Part shown: piece by piece, positions 8,102 to 16,709 of the stretch
Layout: each line of letters starts with the position of its first letter
Numbering within the stretch: position 1 is the stretch's first letter
Source of the DNA: DASPPF01 sp032906705
GTDB lineage: Archaea; Thermoproteota; Nitrososphaeria; Nitrososphaerales; Gagatemarchaeaceae
DNA length: 64,000 nucleotides
Assembly: GCA_032906705.1 (NCBI GenBank)
Contig: JAJTZC010000001.1
Coordinates: 1-64,000 of the forward strand
Direction: 5' to 3'
Made by a program: the position numbers and the translations under genes
The notes under the pieces: model-generated
Database searches by the model: none
What the model was told of the DNA's origin: nothing
Seen by the model: the letters and a program-made list of their open reading frames with translations, nothing else

Positions 8102-8623
8102 CTAGCGGACGACTTTGATATTCGAAAGCATTGCAACGGCGAAGCTTATCGAGCCGATTAACATGCTGACGACTCCAAATGCGACTTGAGGGAAGCTGAA
8201 GATACTATTTTGGCAATCCAGTCCTGGAATGCCGGGGTAGCCTGCGGTGTAGCAATACTCGTAATGGAAGAAAAGACCATGATTCAGGGTAAACGATCCA
8301 TAGAGGAACAGGATTGAGGTGCCGACCACGGCTACCCTTCTGACCGCTAAGTATCGCCCAATCTTCTCTCTCGTGAATTTGTAGGAAAGTAGGCCCAACA
8401 GTATCAAAAATACGCCGATTAAGTTCCATGTAAAGTCCGCCCTAATTACCACGTCACCTGGAGGAGGAAACAACACTAGGAAAATGGGTCGAAGCGAGGA
8501 GTCACTGCCGTTATTTTCTTTGGTAATGAGCGCTGAGGTTCCAAATATCGCCCAGAACAAGCCGATAATGAGTAAAGAGTAAGATGCGATGTTCTTCCCT
8601 CCTTTGTCTGACATCATTTCCAC
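8102..8623 (-). CDS. Four-helix membrane protein
   Basis: The 173-residue product has four hydrophobic segments (about residues 14-33, 66-84, 96-116 and 145-166). An outer loop between the third and fourth holds two cysteines (YCYTAGYPG and DCQN). GTG 8623 is 26 bp from a TATA box (GATTTAAGAG near 8650); ATG 8617 or 8614 is also possible. The layout matches the membrane proteins at 177-701 and 6077-6472, which suggests a loose family carried by the element. No known family is recognised. Confidence 0.65.
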   Translation of the reverse strand: MEMMSDKGGKNIASYSLLIIGLFWAIFGTSALITKENNGSDSSLRPIFLVLFPPPGDVVIRADFTWNLIGVFLILLGLLSYKFTREKIGRYLAVRRVAVVGTSILFLYGSFTLNHGLFFHYEYCYTAGYPGIPGLDCQNSIFSFPQVAFGVVSMLIGSISFAVAMLSNIKVVR

Positions 8624-8752
8624 GCAGAAGATTTTGGCTTACCTCTCTTAAATCCTATGTTAGGGCAAAGCCTTAGTCCGACTGAACGCGAATTCCATAC
8701 TTCATCCGAGGACAAGTTTAAACGGTGATAGACTGAATCTAAAGAATTCATT

Positions 8753-9622
8753 TCAAATCAAAAGTGCTCTCTGGAAGCCGCCCTTGTACAGCATGACGAA
8801 ATTCGTGATGTTGCCATTGCTGTATGGTCGGACGTCTTCATCTGTTCCGTTGACGAAGAGCTGCAGGCTCTTCGGTGGCGAAGAGCCCCCGAAGTAGATG
8901 AGGCCGCTGAGGTACGGGCTGGGATACCCGCAATTGGAGGGGCAGAGCGAGAAGCCCTCGAGGCTGATGCCGCTGACCTGGAAGTACAGGATTGTGATGT
9001 GACCCCACTCGTCGCCAGCTACCAACGTATACACTCCCGGGACAAACGGGTGGAGCACCCCTTCCGAAACCCCTCCGTTAGGATGAGCCGTCTCTCCCGC
9101 CGTCCAATATCCTTTGAGGTCCACGTAGCCGCTAACACTCTGCAGCGGCATGAACTTGAAAGAGTTCACAAACGCCTCGATTCCTTTGCAGAAGTAAGGG
9201 CCGGGTGCGTACATCTCAACCGTCTTGGCAGAAGAGATGTTATCTATGGTATACCTCCCTTGGTAGAGGGCTATCCCAAACGGGAAAGAGGCGCACGGCC
9301 CCATGGAGAGGTTCTGGACTCTCCAGTCGCCAGACAGTGGAAGCTCGTTGGTGAAATGGAGACTGTTCCTATCCGTGACGCTGACCCTGATGGTTTGGTT
9401 CTGAGCTACGGTCGTTGCGTTGAACGACGCGTTGATGTTCACTGCGCCAGGATCGTGGAAGGTGAACAGGTAGGGAGATAGGACCACCAGCAGTGTTGCG
9501 ACCGCAGCAACAGCTATCACCGCGATGACGAGAGACTTGGTTCTTTTCATCGCTGGCTTCGCCATGTGAGGAGGCTCTCCGTTGTCAGAACTTTTCAAGC
9601 CGCAATTTGATATTTGATTCAT
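8753..9622 (-). CDS. Membrane-anchored extracellular protein
   Basis: The product of about 289 residues has one hydrophobic segment near residues 27-50, preceded by KRTK, then a beta-rich extracellular domain with about eight cysteines, many Asn-X-Ser/Thr sites and a weakly repeated immunoglobulin-like strand pattern. ATG 9622 overlaps the stop of the upstream gene (ATGA), indicating translational coupling; a start at 9571 would give a shorter cytoplasmic end. It forms a two-gene operon with the pilin-like gene 9619-10656. A surface or adhesion role is inferred only from topology. Confidence 0.65.
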   Translation of the reverse strand: MNQISNCGLKSSDNGEPPHMAKPAMKRTKSLVIAVIAVAAVATLLVVLSPYLFTFHDPGAVNINASFNATTVAQNQTIRVSVTDRNSLHFTNELPLSGDWRVQNLSMGPCASFPFGIALYQGRYTIDNISSAKTVEMYAPGPYFCKGIEAFVNSFKFMPLQSVSGYVDLKGYWTAGETAHPNGGVSEGVLHPFVPGVYTLVAGDEWGHITILYFQVSGISLEGFSLCPSNCGYPSPYLSGLIYFGGSSPPKSLQLFVNGTDEDVRPYSNGNITNFVMLYKGGFQRALLI

Positions 9623-10656
9623 GGGCAAGTTGACTTGAACTCTGTTATTGTGCTATTGGTTCGCCCAGATGGGACATACAGGGTGGCGCATATCAGGGAG
9701 ACTGGACTGAGCTCTGCTGTGAAGGTATAGCTGTGGCCTGAATACTCGACCGTAAAGGAATAGCTCCCACCGTTGGTGGTATCGAGTGACATCCATTCGG
9801 TGCCGTTCGTCGTAAAGGTTTGAGTGGTTGCTGTGTTGGTGTACTCTACTCCGTTGAGGATGCAGCCAGCTGGATCGTGTGTGGCTGTGACGACTGCACC
9901 TGTCACTGGCGCCAGTGTGGAATCCGAGAGGATTCTGAGAAAGGCGCCTCCGGGTTGGCCTGTGATGACACAATTGGTGTTTGTGCCTGTGTATGTTACG
10001 CTAGGAGAACCGCAGTTAACGACTCGCTGACTACCTTGGGTGGTTGTGACACATGTTGTTATAGTTGTGTAGCTTACGGTTGAAGTACTGGCTACAGTGC
10101 TGTTGGTAAAGACTCCAGGCGTGAAGTAGATCGACATGTTTGCGAGGTTGTATGAACCGTCGCTGTTGAGTGGGACATGAATCCAGAGCGCTCCGATGAC
10201 GCCCTTGGTCCCGAGGTTGGAGGGGCAAACTGCCGTCGAAGCCGTGCCATAGGAGTAGAGGGCCAGATTTGTCTTTGGCGGAGAGTAGTAGGGTTTCCCG
10301 TTGTTTGTTCCCGTTGTCGCACTGTCATTATTGCCGGATGCGAGTACATAGCTCAAACCATGCGACTGTTGGGCGAAGCTCTGCGTCTCCTCCACCCGTA
10401 AGGCGAGCCGCATGAGATAAGCTGGTTGACTGCAGGGTGTACTCGAACCGATGTTGCCAGTCGATTGAAGAGGGTGGTAGAACATGCCTGGCGGCGATGT
10501 GACCAATGCAATGGTTACCGCAGCAACGATGATTGCAGAGATGACGACTGCGGCTGCGGCTGTTGTTCCGACTGCTCTTCTTCGAGGCTCCATGCCAAGT
10601 CGGTGCTTGAGAAGGCGATTTTCCATTAGTCCAGTCCAAACGGTGGTGCTCTTCAT
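9619..10656 (-). CDS. Surface protein with possible class III (pilin-like) signal
   Basis: The 345-residue product has a 30-residue basic leader ending in RRRAVG, followed by an Ala/Val/Ile-rich helix of about 25 residues, an arrangement seen in archaeal pilin-like precursors cut by PibD/EppA. The rest is Thr/Ser-rich with cysteines, a long Thr-Val repeat-like stalk near residue 200, and C-terminal beta structure. The promoter (TATA near 10690) carries GTAGAACTATAT, shared with the gene at 2254. It could equally be an anchored surface protein, as the cleavage site is not a perfect match. Confidence 0.6.
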   Translation of the reverse strand: MKSTTVWTGLMENRLLKHRLGMEPRRRAVGTTAAAAVVISAIIVAAVTIALVTSPPGMFYHPLQSTGNIGSSTPCSQPAYLMRLALRVEETQSFAQQSHGLSYVLASGNNDSATTGTNNGKPYYSPPKTNLALYSYGTASTAVCPSNLGTKGVIGALWIHVPLNSDGSYNLANMSIYFTPGVFTNSTVASTSTVSYTTITTCVTTTQGSQRVVNCGSPSVTYTGTNTNCVITGQPGGAFLRILSDSTLAPVTGAVVTATHDPAGCILNGVEYTNTATTQTFTTNGTEWMSLDTTNGGSYSFTVEYSGHSYTFTAELSPVSLICATLYVPSGRTNSTITEFKSTCP

Positions 10657-10777
10657 GGTGTGTCCGTGCCTTGTAATGACTGAGAGGATATAGTTCTACT
10701 GCCTAGAACGCTTGTTTCGGGAATTACGCAGCTACGCTTCGTGGCGCGCAGAATCGGCCGATGGGCGAGGTCACTCG

Positions 10778-11104
10778 CTAGAGGTGGAAGCCGGCGGCGC
10801 TCCCGCCCAGCTTTCCAGCTCCTATGAGGAGCAGTATTATCCCGAAGAATCCAAGTGCCGCCTGGAGGAAGGTGATCAGCAGATTGAAGCTGCTGACCAT
10901 CGCGGTAGGCAGGATGATGTTACCGTTCGCTGTTGGTATGGTCGTCACACCTGCGCCGTTATCGGTCCCCGCAATCCTCCAGGTAGCCGAGTTCCCACCC
11001 GTAATGAAGAATGTCCCTATGAAGGGCGCCAGCACCGTCAGAATCAGCATGACTATGGCCCCGCCGATCATCGCGGTGCTTCCTCCGCCTCCTTCTTGGG
11101 GCAT
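10778..11104 (-). CDS. Two-helix small membrane protein, possible pilus subunit or holin-like
   Basis: The 108-residue product has a short Gly-rich start, hydrophobic segments at about residues 12-34 and 70-98, and a polar loop between. Two-helix small proteins next to VirB6-like genes are often VirB2-type pilins, but no sequence signature confirms this. ATG 11104 directly follows the stop of the 47-residue gene upstream (TAGATG), so the two are translationally coupled. Confidence 0.6.
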   Translation of the reverse strand: MPQEGGGGSTAMIGGAIVMLILTVLAPFIGTFFITGGNSATWRIAGTDNGAGVTTIPTANGNIILPTAMVSSFNLLITFLQAALGFFGIILLLIGAGKLGGSAAGFHL

Positions 11105-11248
11105 CTACCTTGCACCCGCCCTCGTGACGGTCAGGCTCCTGCTGCCCCACTCCACCCCGGCGATATCACCGTGCCTGTTGGGCGTGATCGTGAGGCTGCC
11201 CTTGGACTTCCCTATCTTCGCCCCGATCTTCTGGGCTTCTTCAGTCAT
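11105..11248 (-). CDS. 47-residue basic protein upstream of the two-helix gene
   Basis: A short reading frame encodes 47 residues beginning MTEEAQKIGAKIGKSKG and ending in TVTRAGAR, with a charged N-terminus and a beta-rich second half. Support comes from a TATA box (GTTATTAG, near 11271) 24 bp before the ATG, the direct TAG-ATG junction with the next gene, and coding-like GC preference at third positions. No family is recognised; it might be a small regulator or a partner of the downstream membrane protein. Confidence 0.55.
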   Translation of the reverse strand: MTEEAQKIGAKIGKSKGSLTITPNRHGDIAGVEWGSRSLTVTRAGAR

Positions 11249-11331
11249 CGCGGGGCAAGTCGCGGGCGCCTAATAACGGACAATCGGACCAGTTCTGTCT
11301 AGTCTGCGTTTGGTGATAACGGGCAATCTCG

Positions 11332-11619
11332 CTATCTGATACAGAGAACGCCATTATCCATGACGTAACAACCATTGCGCAAAATCTCGAAGTGGCCTAG
11401 ATACCATGCCCCACCAACTCCGAACAATCGGTAGGTGAGGGAGCCATACGCATGAAAGAGCAAACCACCGTCGCCAATGCTGCAGAGCCCGACAGTCCCG
11501 GGAGGGCAAGTGGTTGACCAAGTTCGGGAGATATCAACTGGGGCTAGAGGAACCAAGAAGGAGAACGAGAGAGCAACCCCTAGAGTCAGGAGCATAATGA
11601 CAGCTTTGCGCCTCATCAT
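11332..11619 (-). CDS. Small exported or membrane-anchored protein
   Basis: From ATG 11619 the product is 95 residues: a basic start (MMRRK), one hydrophobic segment of about 20 residues, then an outer domain with four cysteines. The ATG lies inside GGGTGATGATG, so the GGTGAT ribosome-binding sequence nearly touches the start, as in the genes at 6896 and 7302. A TATA-like CAAATATC lies about 30 bp upstream. A longer frame opening at 11688 lacks a promoter and adds an unlikely polar extension. Function unknown. Confidence 0.55.
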   Translation of the reverse strand: MMRRKAVIMLLTLGVALSFSFLVPLAPVDISRTWSTTCPPGTVGLCSIGDGGLLFHAYGSLTYRLFGVGGAWYLGHFEILRNGCYVMDNGVLCIR

Positions 11620-11767
11620 CACCCTTGCTGTTGCGTTCCTACTGATATTTGCTGTGGACCATTTGTCTACAGCTGTTCCAAGTCGCATTCTAGATTTCCT
11701 TAGCCAAACGAAGAGTAAACAGTACCACGCAAGGACGTTGCTTTTGCCAGTTACAGGGGCGGTACCT

Positions 11768-12781
11768 TCATCGAATTCCCCGTCTCACGAATCCTATCGA
11801 AGCAGCGGCATAACCCAAAGCCAAGACTAGGAGACCTTGGACGATAGCACCCTCCAAGAACGAGGGCGTAAAGACGTACGAGCTAATATCTTGAGCAGGC
11901 AAGCCCGCAAGACTTCTGATATAGTAGCTGAACGCAATACCCACAGCGAAACCCAGCGCTCCCGCCACAAAGACTAGGAGCCCGAATGGCTTCAGGCCTC
12001 TCCTCGGCTCCAGCCTCCTCCCCATCAGGTAGAACGCGATGAAGAAGACGAGGGGGTAGAAGAGGTCATAGACGTAGGGTGAGTAAGGCGAGGCCATGAA
12101 GAAGCCTCTCAGGAATGCTAGCTGGTCGCTGGATTGCAGACCTAGCCTCATCGCGTCCGCCGTGCCAGATGCCGCCCATGCCAACGTCACGAGAACGAAA
12201 CCCCAGACCAGGAAGCCAAGGTTCGGGGTCAACTTCCATTTCCCTAGGTCGATTCCTTCTTCCGGCTGTGAGGAGGGATAGTTCGTTCTGAAGAACGATA
12301 GGGCTACACCCGCGAGAGGTATCGCAGACAGTTCGAATGCCGAGACCAGGAACTGGAGAATCGAGCCGAAGTCGCTTGCGATGGCGTAGGAGGTAACGGC
12401 AGGCGATGAGGGGCAACAAGAGGTTATTGTAGTTACGATTCCGATAAGTTGGGGAAGACCACCTGTGACCGCACCCGAAACCGCCAGAGCCCCCAAGAGG
12501 CCGTAGTGTCTGTTGAACTCGATCTTCTTGCCAAGTCGATACGCGGCATAGAAGATGGCTACATCGACCACCCGTTGGGTCCAGATGAGATACGACCACG
12601 GCTCGCGGGTCGCGTTGACCATGGCTGAAGGCCCGTAGATGAGGCCGACAAAGAGGAGCGGATAGGTTGTGGGAAACTGTAGAAGGATTGCGAGTAAGAA
12701 GATTGGGACGAGAAAGCGCAAACGTACGTGCACTGGATCTCCAATAGGCGTAGGTACGGCCTCGCCAGCCGGCGCTTCCAT
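11768..12781 (-). CDS. Polytopic membrane protein, about eight to ten helices
   Basis: The 337-residue product has a short hydrophilic start and hydrophobic segments spread through the whole length, with charged short loops, so it is an integral membrane protein. Asp, Arg and Lys residues at helix ends might form a transport path, but no transporter signature is seen. ATG 12781 is about 28 bp from a TATA box (GATTTATAG near 12810). It lies directly downstream of the large surface protein gene in the same direction, but has its own promoter. Function unknown. Confidence 0.65.
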   Translation of the reverse strand: MEAPAGEAVPTPIGDPVHVRLRFLVPIFLLAILLQFPTTYPLLFVGLIYGPSAMVNATREPWSYLIWTQRVVDVAIFYAAYRLGKKIEFNRHYGLLGALAVSGAVTGGLPQLIGIVTTITSCCPSSPAVTSYAIASDFGSILQFLVSAFELSAIPLAGVALSFFRTNYPSSQPEEGIDLGKWKLTPNLGFLVWGFVLVTLAWAASGTADAMRLGLQSSDQLAFLRGFFMASPYSPYVYDLFYPLVFFIAFYLMGRRLEPRRGLKPFGLLVFVAGALGFAVGIAFSYYIRSLAGLPAQDISSYVFTPSFLEGAIVQGLLVLALGYAAASIGFVRRGIR

Positions 12782-12858
12782 GAATTATTCACTGCTCCTC
12801 TCCGCTATAAATCGTCAAGTTTTTCACTTGAAACACAGAATTGGGCCGCCCAACCCAC

Positions 12859-15495
12859 CTATGGCAGCGCCCGCCGCTTCTGCCTCCTCCTGATGAAGAG
12901 CAGGGCGAAGAGGAAGGCGACGAACGCGGGCATCAGGCTGTACTCGATGACCCCCATCACCTCGCCCGCCACATCGACGGACGAGAACCTCGGCGTGTTG
13001 ATGCTCTCGGTCCACGTTGCGCCGTATGAATTGGTCACCACGAGCGTGGCCAGGCCTGAGTCCGTGTACGGCTTGAGCAGGGTGATGGGATCGGACCCGT
13101 ATAGGGGAAGCTGGATGTTGTACCCCGAGGTGTAAGCCTGCTGCCCGTTGTAAGTGGTGGCGTTCTGGCCAGGGGAGATGACGATGGATGCCTGCTTGAC
13201 CCCGGCAGACTGGAAGGTCGGCATGACGGTCACGGCGTTGTCGGTCTGCCGTAAGATGGGGACCTCATTCTGCGTTGTAACGAGCGTTATCGGGATCCTC
13301 GCAACCCCGCCCCAGAGGACCGGCGTCTCCACGGGGAGCGTCGAGAAGTCCAGCGGCAGGGGAAGAGCTGCGTAGTGGTCCAGCCAGAGCATCTCGCCGT
13401 ACTGCAGCGTGCTGCTGACGTTGACGAGCCTGAAGGGCGTCAGCTTCCAGCCCGCTCCGAAGTTGTAGAGCGACAGCGGGAAGCCCAGGGTCCTGTTCGC
13501 CAGGGGCGCGTCCACCTGCGAGGCGTCGGTCCAAGGCGCGACCCCGAGCCGGTAAGTGGTGGTGTACCCGTAGCCTGCGCCGCGAATCGTCACGATGTAA
13601 CCCGTGGTCGATGTCTGGTTCAGCATCACCGAGAGCTGCCCTCGCGCCGAATACGCTTCGCTCAGGTTCATCGGGTAAAGGTCTCTGTTGAACGATTGGA
13701 GCATCTGCTCGTCGTTGCCGGTCTCGTTCTCGACGTACGAGTCGAGGTACGCCCGGAGGCTGCTCAAAGCTCTGACTTGCAGGGAGGCGCTGGCGTTCGG
13801 GGGCTCGAAGACGGAGACCGTGACGTTGGCGCTGTACGCCACGGGCTGGTAGGTGTAGTTCCCCGAGAATATCTTCAGGCGACCCGGCACGCCCAGGTTC
13901 CAGGAGTATCCCGTGACGTTCGCCACAACGTAGGTGTAATTGCCGAGGACGACGCCGTAGATGCCGGAGCGGGTCGCGTTGAAGAAGAGCTTGACCACCG
14001 TGGAATTGAGGTAGTCGTATGCAGATGCGTTGAGGTAGTTGACCCTGACCAGCGAGGTGCTGTTGATGGCCCTGAAATAGACGGCGCAGTCCGTGCATGG
14101 GCTCGCCTCAAGGTTCAGCGAGTAGGAAGTGGAGGACGGCGAGGAGACCATGTCCAAGACCGCCCTCTCGGCCAGCGTGAGCACCGAGCCGTTCCAGTTG
14201 CCGAGGTACTTCGTCATCAGGACGAAGTCCTTGTCGTAGGACCAGACCCCCTCTCCCCTGTAGAAGGGGTAGGTCAGCGTCCTGAAGTGCGGGTCGTAGA
14301 GCACGTCGGTGACAGGATTGTTCCTCTCGCCCCATCCCAACTGATAGCCCTCGTAGTTGATCACCCTGATCTTGGTGTAGAGGTCGTGCCTCCCGTAGGT
14401 CGCGCCGAACCTCACGTTGTAGCAGAAGCTTCCGGTCGGCTCGGTGGAGGTGCCGGTGGCGTTCCTAAGCGCGAGTCCAGCGGGGTATATTGCGGTGACG
14501 TTCACCCCGATGTCAGTCCTCTGCTTCTGCCACTCGAACGAAACGCTGTACCCCGCGCAGAACTTGTCCCCGCGGTAGAACGTCCCGTCTAGGTTCCTAG
14601 CCATGAACCCGTTCGAGTCGGTGAGGTTGACGATCCGCGTGCGGAAGTCCATGACCAAGGGGATGATGCCAAAGCCCGTCGTGGTCCGCTTCTCCCCAAG
14701 CTCCTGACCCAACCAGTTGAGAGCGGTCGCAGTCGTCGCCACGCCAAAGCTGCCCGTCTTGTTGTTCATCTGGAAGAAGAAGTACCCCGCCGAGGCCGAG
14801 TTCTCGTAGGAGGCGAGGTTGAGGACGCTGTGATCGTAGCTCGGAGCGACGCCGACCCTGATGTCAGGCCTCCGCTGCATGAAGGGGAAGGAGTAGGTGT
14901 AGTTGATCTGGAACGCGTCGTAGGGATAGAATGTCCCATCAGGATTCCTTCTGAGCTGATGCAGCAGGGTGGTCGCGTTGACCAGCTTCGCCTGGAAGGT
15001 GAGGGAGAAGGCCCTGAGCGACACCTGCTCCGAGACTGGCACGAATGACTGTGCGTATGAGGTGGAGCAGGTCGTCTGGCTGTTCGATGTCGTGCAGGTC
15101 GTGATCGCGACAAGGAAAGAGGCGGTCGCTGTGATTGTATAGCCGCCAGTGACGTTTTCTGCTACAAGGAAGCGCCCCACCGAGCCGTCTACCGTCGCGT
15201 TGAAGGTCGTGGGATCGTACGACCAAGTGATTCCCTGCAGCGAGCCAACCCAACTCGCGCTCCCAGAGGAGCCCGGCGCCGAAGACGTTGTGGCTGTAAT
15301 AGAAAACTGGTCGCCGAGATAGAGGCTATCGTCTGGATTTGACCTAACGTAGGCAATCGATGCTGAGACGCAGTCGCCGTATGAGTCGCAAGGGTCGATC
15401 CCGGCGGCCCACGGGACAATGCTGCTCGAAGCAACCACGACAACGCTCAGAGACAAGAGAACGATTCCGACGGCTGCCGTTCGTAAGTCCTTCAA
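12859..15495 (-). CDS. Large secreted surface protein with C-terminal anchor
   Basis: The 878-residue product has an N-terminal signal (about residues 8-30), a long extracellular region rich in Thr, Ser, Asn, Tyr and glycosylation-type Asn-X-Ser/Thr sites, a C-terminal hydrophobic helix (about residues 845-868) and a basic tail ending RRRQKRR. Paired segments (LVNATTLLHQLRRNPDGTFY near residue 175 and IVNLTDSNGFMARNLDGTFY near 290) show an internal repeat of at least two units. The start is 20-25 bp from a TATA-like box (CTTTTTAGTC). An S-layer-like or adhesin role on the element is inferred from topology. Confidence 0.7.
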   Translation of the reverse strand: MKDLRTAAVGIVLLSLSVVVVASSSIVPWAAGIDPCDSYGDCVSASIAYVRSNPDDSLYLGDQFSITATTSSAPGSSGSASWVGSLQGITWSYDPTTFNATVDGSVGRFLVAENVTGGYTITATASFLVAITTCTTSNSQTTCSTSYAQSFVPVSEQVSLRAFSLTFQAKLVNATTLLHQLRRNPDGTFYPYDAFQINYTYSFPFMQRRPDIRVGVAPSYDHSVLNLASYENSASAGYFFFQMNNKTGSFGVATTATALNWLGQELGEKRTTTGFGIIPLVMDFRTRIVNLTDSNGFMARNLDGTFYRGDKFCAGYSVSFEWQKQRTDIGVNVTAIYPAGLALRNATGTSTEPTGSFCYNVRFGATYGRHDLYTKIRVINYEGYQLGWGERNNPVTDVLYDPHFRTLTYPFYRGEGVWSYDKDFVLMTKYLGNWNGSVLTLAERAVLDMVSSPSSTSYSLNLEASPCTDCAVYFRAINSTSLVRVNYLNASAYDYLNSTVVKLFFNATRSGIYGVVLGNYTYVVANVTGYSWNLGVPGRLKIFSGNYTYQPVAYSANVTVSVFEPPNASASLQVRALSSLRAYLDSYVENETGNDEQMLQSFNRDLYPMNLSEAYSARGQLSVMLNQTSTTGYIVTIRGAGYGYTTTYRLGVAPWTDASQVDAPLANRTLGFPLSLYNFGAGWKLTPFRLVNVSSTLQYGEMLWLDHYAALPLPLDFSTLPVETPVLWGGVARIPITLVTTQNEVPILRQTDNAVTVMPTFQSAGVKQASIVISPGQNATTYNGQQAYTSGYNIQLPLYGSDPITLLKPYTDSGLATLVVTNSYGATWTESINTPRFSSVDVAGEVMGVIEYSLMPAFVAFLFALLFIRRRQKRRALP

Positions 15496-15571
15496 ACATC
15501 AAAGAGGCCCCCGCTGACTAAAAAGACGGGGGACTTATTAGTCGGGTAATGTTAATCCGTAGACGGTCAAG

Positions 15572-15730
15572 ATGAAGAAAAGCCTCGGCGGACCTCTTAC
15601 GGAGGAGGAAAAGAGAGACTTGGACGAACTACTCCGTGACGACGAACGCTTCGAGAAGATGGTCGACCGAGCCGTCAGGGGAATGTGGGGACCTGCCAGA
15701 AGATCAAGGCAAGCTTCTAGGTCTGCTTGA
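15572..15730 (+). CDS. 52-residue charged protein, first gene of small pair A
   Basis: The frame encodes 52 residues starting MKKSLGGPLTEEEKRDLDEL, acidic-helical in the first two thirds and Arg/Ser-rich at the end. The next small frame begins inside it in a different phase. The same arrangement, with similar sizes, is repeated 270 bp downstream (pair B). The PLTEEE...ERFEKMVDRA block resembles PIPDEE...VKFERWANDLLDRA of pair B, so the first genes are probably paralogues. No function is recognised. Confidence 0.5.
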   Translation: MKKSLGGPLTEEEKRDLDELLRDDERFEKMVDRAVRGMWGPARRSRQASRSA

Positions 15731-15857
15731 GCGGCTGAGCAAATCTCTGCCCGGAAGAGTCGTCCGGACGGCCGAGCGAAGCCCGGATGCATTGTTCGGA
15801 GAACTACTCTTCCTCAACGTCGTTCTTGAGCTGAGAGAGCGCATTCAGAGGGCCTGA
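15636..15857 (+). CDS. Small helical protein, second gene of pair A
   Basis: The frame opens at GTG 15636 and ends at 15857. The part likely to be real starts near 15693 and encodes about 54 residues, including a leucine-rich helix and ERSPDALFGELLF. This matches AELSPETFAEELW in the second gene of pair B, in the same relative place. The start is uncertain: by analogy it should lie about 30 bp before the first gene's stop, where only CTG is in frame. A frameshift in this copy is an alternative. Confidence 0.45.
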   Translation: MTTNASRRWSTEPSGECGDLPEDQGKLLGLLERLSKSLPGRVVRTAERSPDALFGELLFLNVVLELRERIQRA

Positions 15858-15995
15858 TTGTCGGTCCGACCAATGGCTCACTGTGGGCCACAAGTCCCCT
15901 GAAGAGTTATGGTTCAATGAAGGCTACAATTCCGACCGATGTATGGGCTCAGAAGCTCTCCTTGTGAGTGAAGCTTATTAGCTGGCAGGAAGTGT

Positions 15996-16154
15996 GTGAA
16001 ACTCGAGCCGGATTTGAAGCCCATCCCCGACGAAGAGGTTAGGGGAGCCATCGAGTTCGTGAGAAGCAAAGTGGCCGACCCGGTGAAGTTCGAACGCTGG
16101 GCGAACGACCTGCTCGACAGGGCGCACAATGTCGAGCGAAAGCGTAGACGCTGA
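15996..16154 (+). CDS. 52-residue charged protein, first gene of small pair B
   Basis: The product begins VKLEPDLKPIPDEEVRG and ends ERKRRR; it is a highly charged, mostly helical protein. GTG 15996 lies about 20-25 bp from a TATA-like box (CTTATTAG near 15976), in keeping with a leaderless start, and an in-frame stop at 15969 limits any extension. Its last 26 bp overlap the start of the next frame. See pair A for the paralogous copy. No known family is recognised. Confidence 0.5.
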   Translation: MKLEPDLKPIPDEEVRGAIEFVRSKVADPVKFERWANDLLDRAHNVERKRRR

Positions 16155-16299
16155 GCTGGACCAGCTAGTCCGCCGGCTGATACCCATCGCCAAGGCGCGC
16201 GCATTACGCTCCGCCGAACTCTCTCCCGAGACCTTCGCTGAGGAACTTTGGACTATGGCGGGGCTGTACGTGATCAGGGCGAATCTGGCGGACGGCTGA
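16129..16299 (+). CDS. 56-residue helical protein, second gene of pair B
   Basis: The product begins MSSESVDAELDQLVRRL and is helical throughout, with the motif ELSPETFAEELW shared with the second gene of pair A. The ATG lies 26 bp inside the preceding small gene, suggesting translational coupling. The 3' end overlaps the convergent zinc-finger gene by about 96 bp, which is unusual and leaves some doubt over which frame is used at 16204-16299. Function unknown. Confidence 0.5.
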   Translation: MSSESVDAELDQLVRRLIPIAKARALRSAELSPETFAEELWTMAGLYVIRANLADG

Positions 16300-16587
16300 A
16301 CGGCGTGCTCTCCTGTAAAGCGACAGCGCTCTGAGTACGCGTCCCGGTTCCGTCAGTCTCATCCGTGCGGGCCCCGCGCGGTAGCGGTCCCTGATCTGCC
16401 ACACCAGCCTGACGAGCAGCGCCCTGTTCCTCGACGCCTCGGGGTGCGATTTGATGGCGAGCCTGACCGCCCTCCCGACGGTCAGCCTCTTGGGCCTCGA
16501 CGAGCAGATCCCTTCATGGACGGCCAGCTTCTGGACGTAGTACAAGCCCCCGCAGAAGCTGCACCTTTCAGTGGGCCCGTAAGACAT
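16204..16587 (-). CDS. Small C2HC zinc-finger protein
   Basis: From ATG 16587 the product is 127 residues. Residues 9-28 hold CSFCGG then an 8-residue spacer, LAVHEG and IC, a Cys-X2-Cys-X11-His-X3-Cys pattern typical of small zinc fingers. The rest is strongly basic with many Arg, suggesting nucleic-acid binding. The start is 24 bp from a TATA box (TTTTATCA near 16611). The longer frame to 16692 has no promoter support. The last third overlaps the opposite-strand gene of pair B and may be less reliable. Confidence 0.5.
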   Translation of the reverse strand: MSYGPTERCSFCGGLYYVQKLAVHEGICSSRPKRLTVGRAVRLAIKSHPEASRNRALLVRLVWQIRDRYRAGPARMRLTEPGRVLRALSLYRRARRSAVRQIRPDHVQPRHSPKFLSEGLGREFGGA

Positions 16588-16709
16588 GCCCAGAATGCAT
16601 GGCAGATGATAAAAGCTGCCGCGGCGAAACCCGGACATGCCGTCAGGATGTATCGGGCCGCCACAAATGACAAGGGTTGTCGGTTGCTGCAAGCGACAAG
16701 GGTTGTCGG

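Noticed and set aside
13375..14592. 405-residue plus-strand open frame opposite the large surface protein
   Set aside because: It is antisense to a well-supported secreted protein; its Arg/Val/Glu-rich composition is that of a GC-rich shadow frame.
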